DNA of 64,000 nucleotides, taken from positions 19,113,728 to 19,177,727 of the forward strand of contig NC_057764.1 of assembly GCF_010389155.1 (NCBI RefSeq), in the 5' to 3' direction. Below are positions 10,784-22,954 of the stretch, piece after piece; the stretch's first letter is position 1; every line of letters begins with the position of its first letter. Source of the stretch: Erigeron canadensis (Eukaryota > Streptophyta > Magnoliopsida > Asterales > Asteraceae). The notes under the pieces are model-generated. The model saw nothing but the letters and a program-made list of their open reading frames with translations, was not told the origin of the DNA and searched no databases. The position numbers and the translations under genes were made by a program.

Positions 10784-11566
10784 CTAAGTATTTTACCCCG
10801 CGCGATGCGTGTATTATAAGTTATTGTTCAATTAGTGTTGATTTAAATGTTTTGATGTAGACATACACAATAACAAATATTTTGTTTAATTAGTTCAATG
10901 TGATTGTTCTTATTAATTTCGTAAGCATGCGAATATAAATAAAACAATGTTAAATATGGGTATAATATATCACTATCAAAATGTTATTAAAGATAAATAT
11001 GAAAACAATTGATGTTTACACTTGAATATTTTCAAAATGTTCATTGGGCATTATGGAGGTTTTTACCAACTAAGTTGATGAACATTTCCTTCAACCTTAA
11101 TCATAATAATAAGAACATATATAAAAATTAAAGAGAAAAGTCCTCCATATTTATAAAAAAAAAATTTTAAAAAAAACCTTATATTAAATAAAAATGAAAA
11201 TTGTGTTTACATGATCACCAAGAAAAAGATAATAAAAAATAAAACTAAATTAATATATCAAATGATAAATGTGACATAGTTAGAGTTTATAATACGTACG
11301 ATTATAATACGTAGGATTGAATATAACTATTTTGAAAATTAAATATTTTTCAATTTTAAAAGTATATTTTAAGTTTATACAGTTTATGATTTTTTTTCTT
11401 TGCTTTTGAATTTTGTAAAAGACATATAAAATAGAGATAAATATTGTCAAAAACTATAGAGATGCCGCATAGGATAAAAATCTATGTAACAAATTTTAAA
11501 AATAGCTTTAAATTTGAAGAGGCCTTTAAAAGGCTAGGTTAACTACTGTTTTAATAATTATATAGA
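10784..11566 (-). mobile_element. non-autonomous Helitron (783 bp)
   Basis: On the minus strand the element begins TCTATATAATTATTAAAAC at 11566 and ends near a GC hairpin (CGCGCGGGG region at about 10795-10805) followed by TTAG at 10787-10784. Host bases are A at 10783 and T at 11567 on the plus strand, the A|T target typical of Helitrons. The last four bases are TTAG rather than the usual CTAG. No Rep/helicase is encoded. It lies inside the membrane-protein intron. Confidence 0.65.
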
Positions 11567-14276
11567 TATGTATATACTAATTAATACACGTGTAAGATCA
11601 TGGATGTTATGCATATAGATCTAAACCTTATACATTTTTTTATATCAAGCAAGCAATCTATCTATATAAGTATTATTACTAACATATATTTTAAATTGAC
11701 ATGATGCGTTAACCTTTGAAGTTTTCAAGAAACAAACTTGCTTTCGATGATTAACTTAGTGTATAATAAGGTAAAAACGACAAACAATTTGGTAGCCACT
11801 AAGATCGAGAATCGCAAGCATATTTTAGAAGGATAAATACAAAAAACGTTGAAATTGTATTTCACAAAATCATGCCTTGATTCATTCGACTCCTTATAAT
11901 ACGGTCATATGTTGGTTTAGCCAGATCCCGACAAATTGATAATTAGATAATAATATCAGATGTCTCAATAAGACAAATGTATCCACTTAATTTAATATAA
12001 ATATTGAAAGAATAAATCATACAATAGTGCTACGGAATTTGTCTACTCAATTAACACTTAATAAGTTAAAGTATTTGTATACTATAAACTATACAATTAC
12101 ATTAATCAAACTTTATATTCTAGGTTCAATCCACTATACAGGAAAATCGAATTTATATTCACCACAATTCCGACGATTTTCTATCGGTGAGAAAATTTAT
12201 ATCGATTTCCAAATGGTTTTGGTCTAACAACGTTCTTCCGCTTAGAGTTCATGAGTTCTAGTCTGATTTCAAAAATATAAATGTACAATATATACATAAT
12301 ATATGTTTCACAAAAGAGTTATAACAATAAATATATGGGCTTGACTAAATGCCGATCCTATATGCAATTGTATCGAAAGTGTCTTATATGGGACGACATA
12401 CGCCCCACGACAACCCACTATGTTTCTATATATCATAATCGTGTCAACTAAAAATAACACAACTCCATGTAGCCAAAAGAGAGTTGGGGCCAAGTAAACC
12501 AGCTAAAGCTGTATCTTTGGATACATGGGGCCAAAAATCATACAACTATCCTAATCAAGCATATACTATAAGTTAAATCATACAGATAATCATATAATAT
12601 AAGGATATATAAATGATCAATAAATGTAACATACCTTCACACCCCTTGTTTTTTTTAGTTTTTTTTTTTTCTCTTGTGGGCATAGTATAATACCATATCC
12701 CTACCCCATTAACCATATTCTACATATTTCACACTAACCACTAATCAAGTGGAACTCAATAAGTTATATAAAATCATTATAACAATTATTATCTGTCATA
12801 TATATTCTAACATTAAAATCATGCAAATAATTTAGAATTCGAAATTTATATATGATAGAGACAACTGTAATAAGTGCATTTCCAAGGTGTGGGCAGAGAA
12901 GCAACAAGAGCAAAAGCACGCATGAAAGATGTGACATTATACAGAAATTGTAATTCCCTAGAGTCTGGTGAAGGTATAGTACAAAAAGAAATACAAGGGA
13001 AAAATACAAATTCTATATATTCTCTCCGTCCTATTAAAAGAGTTCACTTTTAGATTTTCTAAGTCTTTTTATTAAATCAGTCGGTCCGAGCCGTTGGACC
13101 GGGGTCAGATTAGATTTTTGCATGATCCAGTTCACGGGTGGCGGTTTTCAAGTATGAAACAAACTAGATCAAACCAGAGTAAAGCGGGTGATTCAGATCA
13201 AATCGGTTCAGACCAAGTTTGAACCGGGACAAATGGGTGTTGTATCTAGGACCATCCACGTTTTCCATGTAATTGAAGTGATCAAATCATTGCAACTAAT
13301 TGCAGAAAGGACCATACAATATTTCCATATAGCTTTGTTTAAAGTGGCATAAAGGCCCGTGTCAAGCATACAGATACAAATATGATGAAACAATTGAGTC
13401 AAAATGTAATGTTTTATCAATAAATATTAGAGAAAATAGATAAAAAGGATTCAAACAAAGGGCCCATAAATTGAGAGTTTGAGAAAAACAAGAGAGACAA
13501 AAAAGGCATGCACAAGCATGGCCTTGTCTTTGACAAAGAGGGCCATGGCATGTTCTTAACCAAGCAAACTCTTCTCTTTTTCCCATCCCAATTTTATTAA
13601 AAAAAATGTTGTTGCCTTAAATAAGTAAATTAAAAGGAACAACATAAACTTTTTAAAAAAGCTTCAAAACCCCACAAAAAGAATGAAATTTATACTAACA
13701 AATCACTTTCAATCAAATTACCCATTATTTATCAAATATTTCACAAAAAATGTCAATAGTTCAACTAACTTTGTGTATTTTATATTATCATAAGAAAAAA
13801 TTTGCAAATAAGACTATAACAACACCAAATTCATTTACTCCACTAATTATGTTACTAATTATGCTCCCAAAATGAGAGTGCACTTCAATCTTCGAAGTCA
13901 TATCATTTAGTTTTTGATAGATGGGCATTTGTTATTTTATATTTGTTAAATTGTTTAGGGTATATTATTCTGAACAAGTGGTTTGACAGGACTTTTGCTT
14001 GGTTCAAATGGTGACCTTTTTACCAATAATTCAATTATTATTTCTCTCTAGAATGCCCCCGATATTGAAACCATTAATTTAATTTACAAGTCTTGTAAGT
14101 AAAAATATACTAAATACAGGGATTGTTAGTCTAGAGTACGTGTAGGACTTCACCGTTATACGGTGAGGTATTCCCTAGTGTAAATAACGACTAACGGTTA
14201 AAAAAAATGAGAAGATAATGTCATCAACTATTCCATAAATAGATTAAACAACAAAAAACAGAACTTTCTTTCCTCA
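11567..14276. other. intron interior, nothing recognised apart from a possible MITE end near 13020
   Basis: AT-rich. TCTCTCCGTCCTATTAAAAG at 13019 resembles a Stowaway terminal repeat, but no partner end was found. A Cys/Leu-rich minus-strand ORF at 13362-13586 has no recognisable domain. Confidence 0.4.
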
Positions 14277-14293
14277 AATAAAAAGTAAAGATA
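14277..14293. repeat. target-site duplication, left copy (SINE)
   Basis: AATAAAAAGTAAAGATA, identical to 14471-14487. Confidence 0.8.
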
Positions 14294-14470
14294 CGAATCA
14301 TCAATAGATGGATTGGTATATGATAGAGACTGAGATTGTAAGGAAGGGTTCAAATTCTAATGTGACCAAAATGCTTCAAGTAATGGAGACAGGGTTTTCT
14401 GGTTTTCTCTAAAACTGGAGTTGGGTACATGAAGAAAGAAAGGTGAACCCTATTTATTGTTAAAAAAAAT
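14294..14470 (+). mobile_element. SINE (177 bp)
   Basis: Flanked by perfect 17 bp duplications. It contains a B-box-like GGTTCAAATTC at about 14347 and ends in an A-rich tail (TTGTTAAAAAAAAT). A weak A-box candidate (TGGATTGGTATATG) lies about 40 bases upstream. The duplications make insertion by target-primed reverse transcription likely; the family is unknown. Confidence 0.7.
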
Positions 14471-14487
14471 AATAAAAAGTAAAGATA
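14471..14487. repeat. target-site duplication, right copy (SINE)
   Basis: AATAAAAAGTAAAGATA, identical to 14277-14293. Confidence 0.8.
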
Positions 14488-14694
14488 ATAAAAATTTGCA
14501 AAAATGCACGCAACAAATGAGAATTAAGTGCACTTTTTCATGTTTGTAATGACCAAACAAGACCCACAAAAAATTTCATCCTCTAATGCAAGAAACTTTT
14601 AAAAGTGGTCACATTTATGCAAATTATGCTTTACTTATTTATTTACTCAAAAAAACTAATTAAAATGTAGAAATGTAAAATAATTAAAACTAAC

Positions 14695-14997
14695 CTTAAG
14701 AGAAGAGTGAGCAAGTTTTGAACTAGAACCCATCTGAGAACCAACACCTCCAGCAACATTCCGGCCACCACCAACACCACCGCCGCCGTCAGGTGACAAA
14801 ACCGGCGAGGAAGTGGTGGTTCTGAGAAACCTCTCAAAAATAGCCATAACAAGAAACATTGAAATCAAGATAGCAGTAGCAACAAAACCAAAAGAAATAG
14901 CATTAACAGATTTGTCAAAATGTCTCCAATGGTCATTATCTCTTTGGTCTTGAGTGTACAAAGATGGAGCTTCAGTTGGTGCCAAGAAACCCCCCAT
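14695..14997 (-). CDS. small single-pass membrane protein, exon 1 (N-terminal part)
   Basis: Starts at ATG 14997 (the codon upstream is TTG) and reads 101 codons to AAG at 14695, directly followed by a GTTAGT donor. The order is: a short acidic, Pro/Thr-containing N-terminus (MGGFLAPTEAPSLYTQ), then a conserved FDKSVNAISFGFVATA leading into one hydrophobic segment at about residues 34-56 (FGFVATAILISMFLVMAIF), then ERFLR, which favours the cytosolic side by the positive-inside rule, then a Gly-rich linker (residues 70-87) and SSSKLAHSSLK. The codon structure and strong membrane segment look under selection. Exon 2 lies 5.2 kb downstream. I recognise the family as a conserved, uncharacterised plant membrane protein, without a named function. 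Confidence 0.88.
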
Positions 14998-15345
14998 CAA
15001 GAAAATTAAAAAAACACAAAAATTGCTGTAAATTTTCCAACTTTATGAAATGGGTCTGATTTTAATGGCATTATGAAAGCATTTTTAAGGTTAGAAAGAT
15101 AGTGTGCAGGCAGCAGCCTCTAAATAAAGATTCATAAGGATGAAAATGGTGGGCATGTGAAAGTGTGAAACTTTACAGGTGAAGGTTAAAAAAGAAGGAT
15201 TTTTTAGGATTTTTGTGAATGTGAGTGAGTGTGTGTACTGTGTTTCTTTATGGGTGTTGGTATGTTGGAGGCTTGGAGGTGAAGGTGGGTTTTTTAAGGG
15301 GATTATTTTGTAAATTGCATAAAAATGTTTGGATAGCTTGTTATA
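14998..15345 (-). promoter_or_regulatory. 5' leader and likely promoter of the membrane-protein gene
   Basis: On the minus strand, the ~300 bases before ATG 14997 are CT- and A-rich with no upstream ORF of note, typical of a plant 5' leader. TATAACAAG near 15340 is a possible TATA element. The transcription start is inferred only. Confidence 0.4.
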
Positions 15346-16180
15346 TTATTTAACAAGTTTATTACAGTACATTCCTGTATTTCACTATCAAAAACTAGAC
15401 TGAATTTAATTAAAAATTGACCAACTTGACTTTTTATAAGTCGAATTCAAGTTGGTTATTAAGGTATTAATGTGTCAACTCGGAAAAGATTAAAGTTTAC
15501 ATAGAATTCTTTTAATAATCTTATTCGATCAACCAAACAACATACCAACAACATATTTAACCCAAAACAAACATATTTGACTAAAAACATCCAAAAATCA
15601 ACCACCAATCGACCCACACACTCAACCTGCTTACTCATCGACTTGTCTACCTATTTGACCTGTCAATCTACTAATCCACAAACCTGTATTTAATCCAGGG
15701 CCGATAAATTATATGTTATTGTTAAGTTTTTTTAACCATGATTTTCAGATCAAGTCGTATTCGAGTTTAGTATTTTCAACCTTGAAAAACCTACTAACTC
15801 AAACCCATCGATTGATCTAATTGACATTCTTAATAAATTTAGCTTTATTGTATACATAAAACTAGGAAGTGTTTACTCATTTTCTAAAGAATAAAGATTG
15901 GCTTTTTACAAATGCACCAAATTACTTGATTATCTGCAAATAAATAATCTTTATAAACCTCTTTTAATTCTCTTTTTTATCGCGTGTCTCTCTAAAATCT
16001 AACTCAATTAACGTAGTTGTTTGAGTTCAAATGTGATGGATATAGCAGGATTGTTCTTGCTTCTATCATTAAGGTATAAGGAGGGCTATTGTTGATTCTA
16101 TCATCAAGATGATTGACAGACACAAAAATGGTATTTATGTGGTTTTTTAGATGCATTTTATAATGGACAATAAAATTTGT
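15346..16180. other. intergenic, nothing recognised
   Basis: AT-rich sequence upstream of the membrane-protein gene. No ORF, terminal repeat or RNA gene seen. Confidence 0.5.
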
Positions 16181-16182
16181 TA

Positions 16183-16429
16183 CTCCTTTAGTCCCATATT
16201 AAGGGTAGTATTTTAACTTTTTGAGTTTTTTTCTTTCAACTTTGACCGAAAATATTTTTGTTTGTAAACACTTGATATAACGTATATGAATTGATTGAGT
16301 TTAAATGTACTTTTCATTGGTATTACTTTTATCAACTAATATATAACACAAATAAAGATATTTACGGTCAAAGTCAGAAAAAAAAAGACTTGACTTCAAA
16401 ATAGGACAATTAAAATGTAATGAAAGGAG
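16183..16429. mobile_element. Stowaway-like MITE (Tc1/mariner type)
   Basis: Left end CTCCTTTAGTCCCATATT at 16183 and right end ...AATGAAAGGAG at 16429 form inverted repeats of the CTCCCTCCGTCCC kind. TA dinucleotides flank both sides (16181-16182 and 16430-16431). About 247 bp, non-coding. Confidence 0.6.
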
Positions 16430-16432
16430 TAT

Positions 16433-17460
16433 TATATCACCTAAACGCTAGCGAGGACCGCCAAATACAGTAATATTGTGCATGAATACATATTCACCCC
16501 AAAATACCAAGAAACGTTACTCAAACACAACCCATATTTAATTTATATATTTTAAAAACCAAGTTTCACTCCCCTCACAAAGTTACTGTTCATTCAACAG
16601 TAACTTTGTACAACTCTTTATGCACCAGATATAAATCGCTTTTACATATGAAATAAACCGCCTCATCATGTATCTATCTGTCTCACAATCTAATTTCTTT
16701 ATCTTCTAGAATTTACTCTTACATTCATCTATGTATCTGCCTCACCAATTTTTGTTGCACCTTCTTATGGTATATCTATATCTATATCCACTTCTTTTTT
16801 TACTTTTCTCTATTCTAATTATAATACGTATGCGTACGCAATATGTATATAACATATTAACTAATTGATTTTGTATGTTTACTATTGTTTTTACTCTTTT
16901 TTTATGAAAGGAAAGGATGAAACGACTATGAGATGCTGGATTTGGCAACAACTTTCAATAAAATTGCAAGTTTTCTCTTTATATGTCTTTCATATTTCAA
17001 TATACCCAGTATTTATGTGTAGAGTATATACTTCAATGAGTCCTTTTGCTACACAAGAGCATGTGAATAATTAGTTGTCTGAATAGGAATCCTTTTTCCT
17101 TTTACATGTTCTAAACTTCTAATGGCATTATCATTATGATATTAAAATATGTTCCAGGGAGCTGCAGTTAACGCTATTGTGATGTCAAAACAGGTGCAAT
17201 ATTTTGACTCCAACATAAAAATCATGTCATGCTACGTTGTTCAAGATATCTTTTAACGAAGTAGTAACTCCACACAAAGGTTCAACCCTCATTAAGATTT
17301 CAGACGGCTTGTGAGAAAACATAATTGCATTACATTCTATATCTAACATTGCATTTAATTGGTAGTATGATGCCTTTTGTTGTAGTCTAATATCTGCTTT
17401 TTGACTTAGTATAATATTACTCTTTAATTTATCTTTTTTCATCGATATGTTTCCTAAAAT
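16433..17460. other. probable Helitron body, 5' end not located
   Basis: A Helitron 3' end closes this stretch at 17498, so part of it should be Helitron sequence, but I could not choose one 5' TC end among several TCTATAT motifs near 16725-16760. The 83-codon minus-strand ORF at 17227-17478 has no recognisable domain. Confidence 0.35.
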
Positions 17461-17463
17461 ATC

Positions 17464-17498
17464 GTTACCCCGTCGCAACGCGCGGGTAACAATCCTAG
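17464..17498 (+). mobile_element. Helitron 3' terminus (plus orientation)
   Basis: GTTACCC and GGGTAAC form a 7 bp stem around a CG-rich loop at 17464-17489, followed by CTAG at 17495-17498 and a T. Hairpin plus CTAG|T is the plant Helitron 3' signature. Confidence 0.7.
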
Positions 17499-17778
17499 TT
17501 AAAACTAATAGTATGACGTAGGTAAGATATAATATTACCTGTTCGATCTTTCACCTTTCTTGCTAGATCTGCCCTGTTCGGCTGTTCAGCTCATAAACTT
17601 GATTTCGATTTCTTCGATGATTCGCCAAATACTTTGTGAGCAAAAAGTTGTACGTAGGTAAGATATAATATTATTAAGTTGTTACATTATCATTCAGGTA
17701 TTTTAACTTTTGTTATGCGTCCAATTGGACAAATAGTATGACGTTTTATGAATAGTTTTAGGGGATTTCTTTATTTAA

Positions 17779-19986
17779 CTAGATTATTGTCCCGCGTAAT
17801 ACGTGAGAGATCATATTTAATTAATGATATGTTATCGGTTCATAATATCGTAAATTGGTAAACATAGACGGAAGATTATGAAAATAAATTAATTAGTATC
17901 ATGATGCAAAAGATGTAAATTAGTATCTCCCTAAAATGAGCTAATTTACAAATAAACAAAGTTTCATTGAAGAATATTTCATTTACAATCAAAGTTAAGA
18001 TATGTTTCTATATAAAGAAAAAAACATAAAATTTCATGATTTATGTTTCTACAAACAATTAGTAAAACTTAAAATTATTGCATCAAGTGATACTTTGAAA
18101 TCCAAGATAACAATTTTTGCTTAGCAGAATATAATTAAGAGTTGGATATAGATTTCAAGTTCGTCTCTAAGAATTTATAGACCTAGGACGAGCTAGGGAC
18201 CTCTAAGTTAGACGCTACGATTTATATTATATAAACTATTTATAGAATGATGGCGAAAAGTTATACTATATCAATCAACATAACAAAAGTTATTCTATAT
18301 GATATGTAAAAAAATCAAGAAATAAGACTAAAAAAAGAAATTTAGTTATGCTATCATTTTATATTTAAAGAAACGAAAATATATAGTACAAATTGAATAC
18401 ATTCATACATATAAATTGGATACACTTATACATTGTACACGTCAAACCAAAAGATGTAATATTATTTTATAGTATTACTTTATTGAGTAGTTTAAGTCTA
18501 CAAGGAAATTATAGTAATATTTGCGGCTAAATTCCAAGATTAAAAATTATAACTATTATTTATCAGTAAAAAATGTGTAAGTGGGCTTGTTTTTATGGAA
18601 GTTAAATTATATGGTTAATTTTTGGTTAACTGATAATATTTATAATGAGTTAAGCTGGTTATATATATATATATATATATAATCAGGCCCCTTAAAAAAA
18701 TCGGGTCTCGTTCCGTCGTCCACTTTGTCCTACCCTTAGACCGACCTGATAGATTTAACTTCTCTTTAAGTCATGTAACTGTATTAGTCATTTTTTTTAA
18801 CAATCTTTCACGTAGTTTAATGCTTATATAAATATATACATTAAAAAATATATAACAAAAAAAATCTTATAAAACATATCAAAGCAACATAGCAATATCT
18901 AACCTCTACACTTACATCTAATATTCATTTGTTTACCTCTCAAGGGAGCTTATAAATACCATGTTTGTTTTTTGAACAAATAAATACCGTATTTTTAAAA
19001 AGTGTCAAACGTATATCAATTTCCCAATTAGAGCTATAGAAAATTTTTTCACCTCTATTTAAGAAAGATAATGATAAATCAACCTAACTCGTATGTTATA
19101 AAATCTAATTATAAGACGATAACATGTGGAAGAATCAAGGAATAAGATCAAGAAAGATACTTAATGGAATCCACGTGTCAAATTCTTAAGGTTTTACGTT
19201 GATTATTAGGTATATTAGTTAGGTTAATTGATCAATTTTCATTTACGAATTCAACTTTGTTTTTTTTCTTAAAGATTTTAGCCTAAAAACATGTTTTTGT
19301 GTTTGTAATTTTTATTTTGTTTGTAATTTTTAAAAGTAATTTTACATAAATATGTAGAGATTTCTAAAGTATGTATTTATAGTTAATTTTTTTAAAAAAC
19401 TTTGAATTTATAATGATAGAAACAATTTTGTGATAGTCTTTTTTTTTTGACATATCAAATTATTATCAAAGATTTCATTATACTAATAAACTTTTAGATG
19501 CATCTTGAAAAGACTATCTGATTATGACTATCTGATTATTGTGTTTCATAACGTAAGTAATGAAAAAACATATTTGGCATTAAAAAAAAAACTGATTGTA
19601 AAATTTTTCATATAGACAAAAAGTGGTTAATCTTTTGGATTGTAAAAATAGATTGTTTAGAATAAAAAATAGTAGCAGAATAAAGAAATCAATAAAAATT
19701 CCCAAATTATCAATCCTTATATGAAGGTGTCGAATTCACCATTATTAACATGGTATTTTTGAATTTATTTTAATATTTATAGTTACATGGTATAAAGTGT
19801 AACTATTAAATAAAAGTTAATTATATAAAGTATAAGGACTAATGTTGTATTTTCTCAATAATGAATTTAAAAATAACATCATTATTTTGATCTAAATGTT
19901 ATAATCAAAAGTTTAAACTTATCAAACGGCCCTTGTTTTTTTAAAGATAAATTTAGGACCTTGTTATATATATATATATATATATA
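17779..19986 (-). mobile_element. Helitron-like unit 1 of a head-to-tail array
   Basis: Left end (3' end on the minus strand) is A|CTAGATTATTGTCCCGCG with a CCCGCGTAATACGTG hairpin at about 17792-17806. The right end is GGACCTTGTTATATATATA next to unit 2, which read on the minus strand is a TATATAACAAGGTCC start. Units 1 and 2 share about 230 bp of sequence just inside their left ends (GTATCATGATGC, AAATTAGTATCT). About 2.2 kb, AT-rich, no ORF. The 5' TC itself is obscured by TA repeats. Confidence 0.5.
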
Positions 19987-21342
19987 TTAGATTATTGTCC
20001 CGCGTAATACGCGAGATAACGTATTTAATTAGTGACAAGTTATCGTTTCACAATATCATACATTGACAACTACAAAAAAAAAGATGTTGAAAATAGATTA
20101 ATTAGTATCATGATGCCAAAGATATAAATTAATTAGTATCTTGCTATAATGAGTTAATATGCATATAAGCAAATTTTCATTGAAAACTATAAATTATAGT
20201 TAATCATCGATGCAAAAAAACTCAACTTTGAGGTTTCGTAGGTACCAATTCGGTACACGGGATCAAATGGTTCTCATCGATCTACCTTATGTTATATCTA
20301 TGTTGCCATGTATGATCTTTATAATCAATTTTGATCATAATCATTAATTATAATCCTAATCATTAATATTTAATTTTCCATTTTCTATATAGGTACAAAG
20401 ATTTTATACATGATACTATTTTTTTTTCTTAATTCACTGATAGTTATCTTTTATCAAATAAGATTGTTTATTATATTATGTTTATTAATTTTTTTGAAAA
20501 GTATTTATTATATTATATTTAATAACTATATATTATGAGAAAGATTTTTATGATTTATAAATATTTATGTTTCATTAGTCTTGCTTTTATATATACTTGG
20601 CGTATATCATATATTCATAAAATATAATTTAATTGTTTTAATTAGTTGTAATCTGACAGTTCTTTATATTACCATAACTATGAATAATAATGTAACTATT
20701 AATTATTGTTTTTATATTTATGTTCTCAATTATCTCGTACAACATACGGGTTTAATCTAGTATCTAATATATATAGTGAATGACATGTTTTTTCTTTAAT
20801 TAATAAATTAATAGTTATCTATATTGGTTAAATAATAATCAGATAATCTAAAAGACTTTAATGTATATAATATAATTGTAAACAATTTGATAACTTAATA
20901 GTACAGTTACAATATGAACTCATAAATGAATGAATATATATATACATATATATGAGAAAAATGAGTATGGGTTATCCCCCTCTATATATATATATATTAA
21001 TTTATTATGTTTACACATTACACTGATCGATCGATCTGTGGCTTCCTATGTATATATATACTTTATTAAATATACAATATTTAATTATTTAAAATACAAG
21101 GACCAATATTATGTTTTCTTAATATTAGTGATTGAATATTAATGATGGAAAGTGTAAATTAGTGATGGAAAACAAAAAAGTGTAAATTATTTAAATTAGA
21201 TGGACTAATGTTGTGCTTACTTAATATTAAATTTGGTAACTGTACTATTATTTAGATCTAAAGGTTGTAATCAAAAGTTGGAACTCATCTAACGGTCCTT
21301 GTTTCTCCATAAAAAAATTTAGGACCTTGTTATATATATATA
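19987..21342 (-). mobile_element. Helitron-like unit 2 of a head-to-tail array
   Basis: The left end TTAGATTATTGTCCCGCG with a CGCGTAATACGCG hairpin abuts unit 1. The right end again reads AGGACCTTGTTATATATATA directly before unit 3. Length about 1.36 kb. A second, inverted terminus (CTCGTACAACATACGGG to CTAG at 20757-20760) lies inside. No coding sequence. Confidence 0.5.
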
Positions 21343-21599
21343 CTAGATTATTGTCCCGCGTAATATGCGAGTAAATATATTTTTTTACTTAATTATATAT
21401 ATATCTCAAAATTTTAATTTTTTTAAGTAATAATTAACGAATTAAAATATTCAATTTCACTTTATTAACATTTGTATTTTTACCTTGATAATTTCACAAA
21501 AATTTATTATGTTGTTCATTAAGTCTTACTAATTTAATAAATTATTCAATGCCAAAAGTTATTGTTTATCCAAGTCATCACAAATATCTCGATGTCATT

Positions 21600-22080
21600 C
21601 GAATTTCCATGTCATGTCATAGAAGATATCACACATGACACATTCTTTAGATGATGTTAAGGCATACAACCTTCTAAACCGAGTTGGAAGATTATCACCA
21701 TTAATCCAATGATCATTCCAGAATCTTGTCTTATTTTCACTACCCACTGATCTTTAATAACATCTTAAGAGGCTAGCAATTGAGTTTGCCTCAGAGAATG
21801 AGGAACATATATTTGCCCATGTATTATTACCATTTGTTTTAGATAGGAACGCAAACTCAGAACCATGAATCACATGGATGATTTTAAACCTCATCACATC
21901 CAAGTTTTGAAACACATGTCATATCTATTTGTACATATCAATGCTAAATTTTGAGCCTTCATACCACCAAAACCTAAACCACCCACATTTTTATCTAACG
22001 ATTGTCTTTCAGTCAATCCATTACATTTCATTTTCCGAGTTCGACCCCCCTCCCCCTCCTCCCTTACCCCTTCCATACAA
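21600..22080 (-). pseudogene. LINE reverse transcriptase C-terminal fragment inside Helitron-like unit 3
   Basis: On the minus strand, in order: KNVGGLGFGGMKAQNLALI (the GGLG...N.AL motif that follows the polymerase domain in plant LINEs) at about 21944-22000, HVIHGSEFAFLSKTNGNNTW at about 21810-21890, and ENKTRFWNDHWINGDNLPT with FRRLYAL at about 21670-21740, the conserved TRFW.D.W...FPRLYAL block before the zinc-binding domain. Stops and frame changes occur between blocks. The fragment was probably captured as DNA. Confidence 0.7.
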
Positions 22081-22606
22081 AAAAAATGAAATTGTGATCT
22101 TTATCAATCGAAATAAAGAAAAATAATATATCATAAATACTTCGAATTGCCGAGTTAGAATCCATCATAGGCAACACATTAGTATTGAGTTTATAATAGG
22201 AGAAAATAAAAAATATAAAGAGGTTGGAAAATTGTTTTTTTTTGGGTAAATGTACATTCATTGATAATATAGTTGTATATAAAAACGTTATATTTTTCTT
22301 CAAATTCTTTTATAATAGTAATCAACATAATTTCAATGATATTATGCATAATTTCAAGTTATATAACACAATATGCGTTATATAGATTGATAAATAAATT
22401 GCTTAGAAATTTTAGAGTATAACTAAACTATTTGAGCAAAACGTTAAAACACAAATGCAATGACAATGCAGACATATCCGGATGAATGGAAGACATCCAA
22501 AAAAACAAAAATCTTACTTAGCGAGACCTCTAATAGATGATGTATTTATTTTTCAAATTTGTGGTTAAATAACACACAAATATATATGAGAAATAATGAC
22601 TAAGGT

Positions 22607-22912
22607 TGTAACATCCCGTACTCATTTATTCTATTTCCGTTAACTTTGACCGTTAGTCATAGTTGACCTGTCTTTAAGTGGCGATATATATTTATGTGGA
22701 TTAATATTTGAGTTGATTAAGTATAGTAAGGTTTGTCATTTATGTTAGTTAAGAGTATGTGTTCTCATTTAGAGTGATTGAAAGTGTTGATAAAGATTAT
22801 CATTTAAGCTGTTTAATGTTGTATGTATTCTCGTTAGTGTCGTTTTAAATATGAGGAGTCGTTAGGTGAAATGTCATGTCGTTAACCCTGCCTAGGGGGG
22901 GGGGGTGTTATA
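22607..22912 (+). repeat. LTR-like block, possible solo LTR
   Basis: Begins TGTAACATCCCGTA and ends GGGGGGTGTTATA, near-complementary ends about 306 bp apart, within the range of a short LTR. It interrupts sequence that is continuous in Helitron-like unit 4 (at about 23675). No 5 bp duplication is visible, so this stays tentative. Confidence 0.35.
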
Positions 22913-22954
22913 TGTGAAATAAATAAAAATAACTGAGAGTCTTTATATAAATTA

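Larger units (their letters stand above)
9482..14694 (-). other. intron (~5.2 kb) of the membrane-protein gene, rich in transposons
   Basis: Donor AAG|GTTAGT at 14695/14694 and acceptor TTTTAG at 9482 are both good plant splice sites and share phase 0. The intron carries two candidate MITEs (10315-10532, 10566-10771), a Helitron (10784-11566) and a SINE (14294-14470). The intron itself is inferred from the fit between the two exons; no transcript was seen. Confidence 0.7.
21343..22954 (-). mobile_element. Helitron-like unit 3, carrying LINE sequence and interrupted
   Basis: The left end A|CTAGATTATTGTCCCGCG is as in the other units. The body matches unit 4 closely from 21343 to about 22605, except for about 0.5 kb of LINE and adjoining sequence (about 21800-22310) that unit 4 lacks. 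At 22607 the similarity to unit 4 stops, where an LTR-like block (22607-22912) begins. The original 5' end is not visible. Confidence 0.5.

Noticed and set aside
13019..13230. Stowaway-like end at 13019 and a GGTTCGGACC-rich block
   Set aside because: No matching second end or TA duplication could be found.
14110..14205. Hairpin CACCGTTATACGGTG and a SINE-like 3' tail
   Set aside because: Resembles a truncated SINE end, but there is no duplication or promoter box to support the call.
17227..17478. 83-codon minus-strand ORF before a Helitron end
   Set aside because: No domain, no promoter signals, and the reading frame runs into the Helitron terminus; likely chance.
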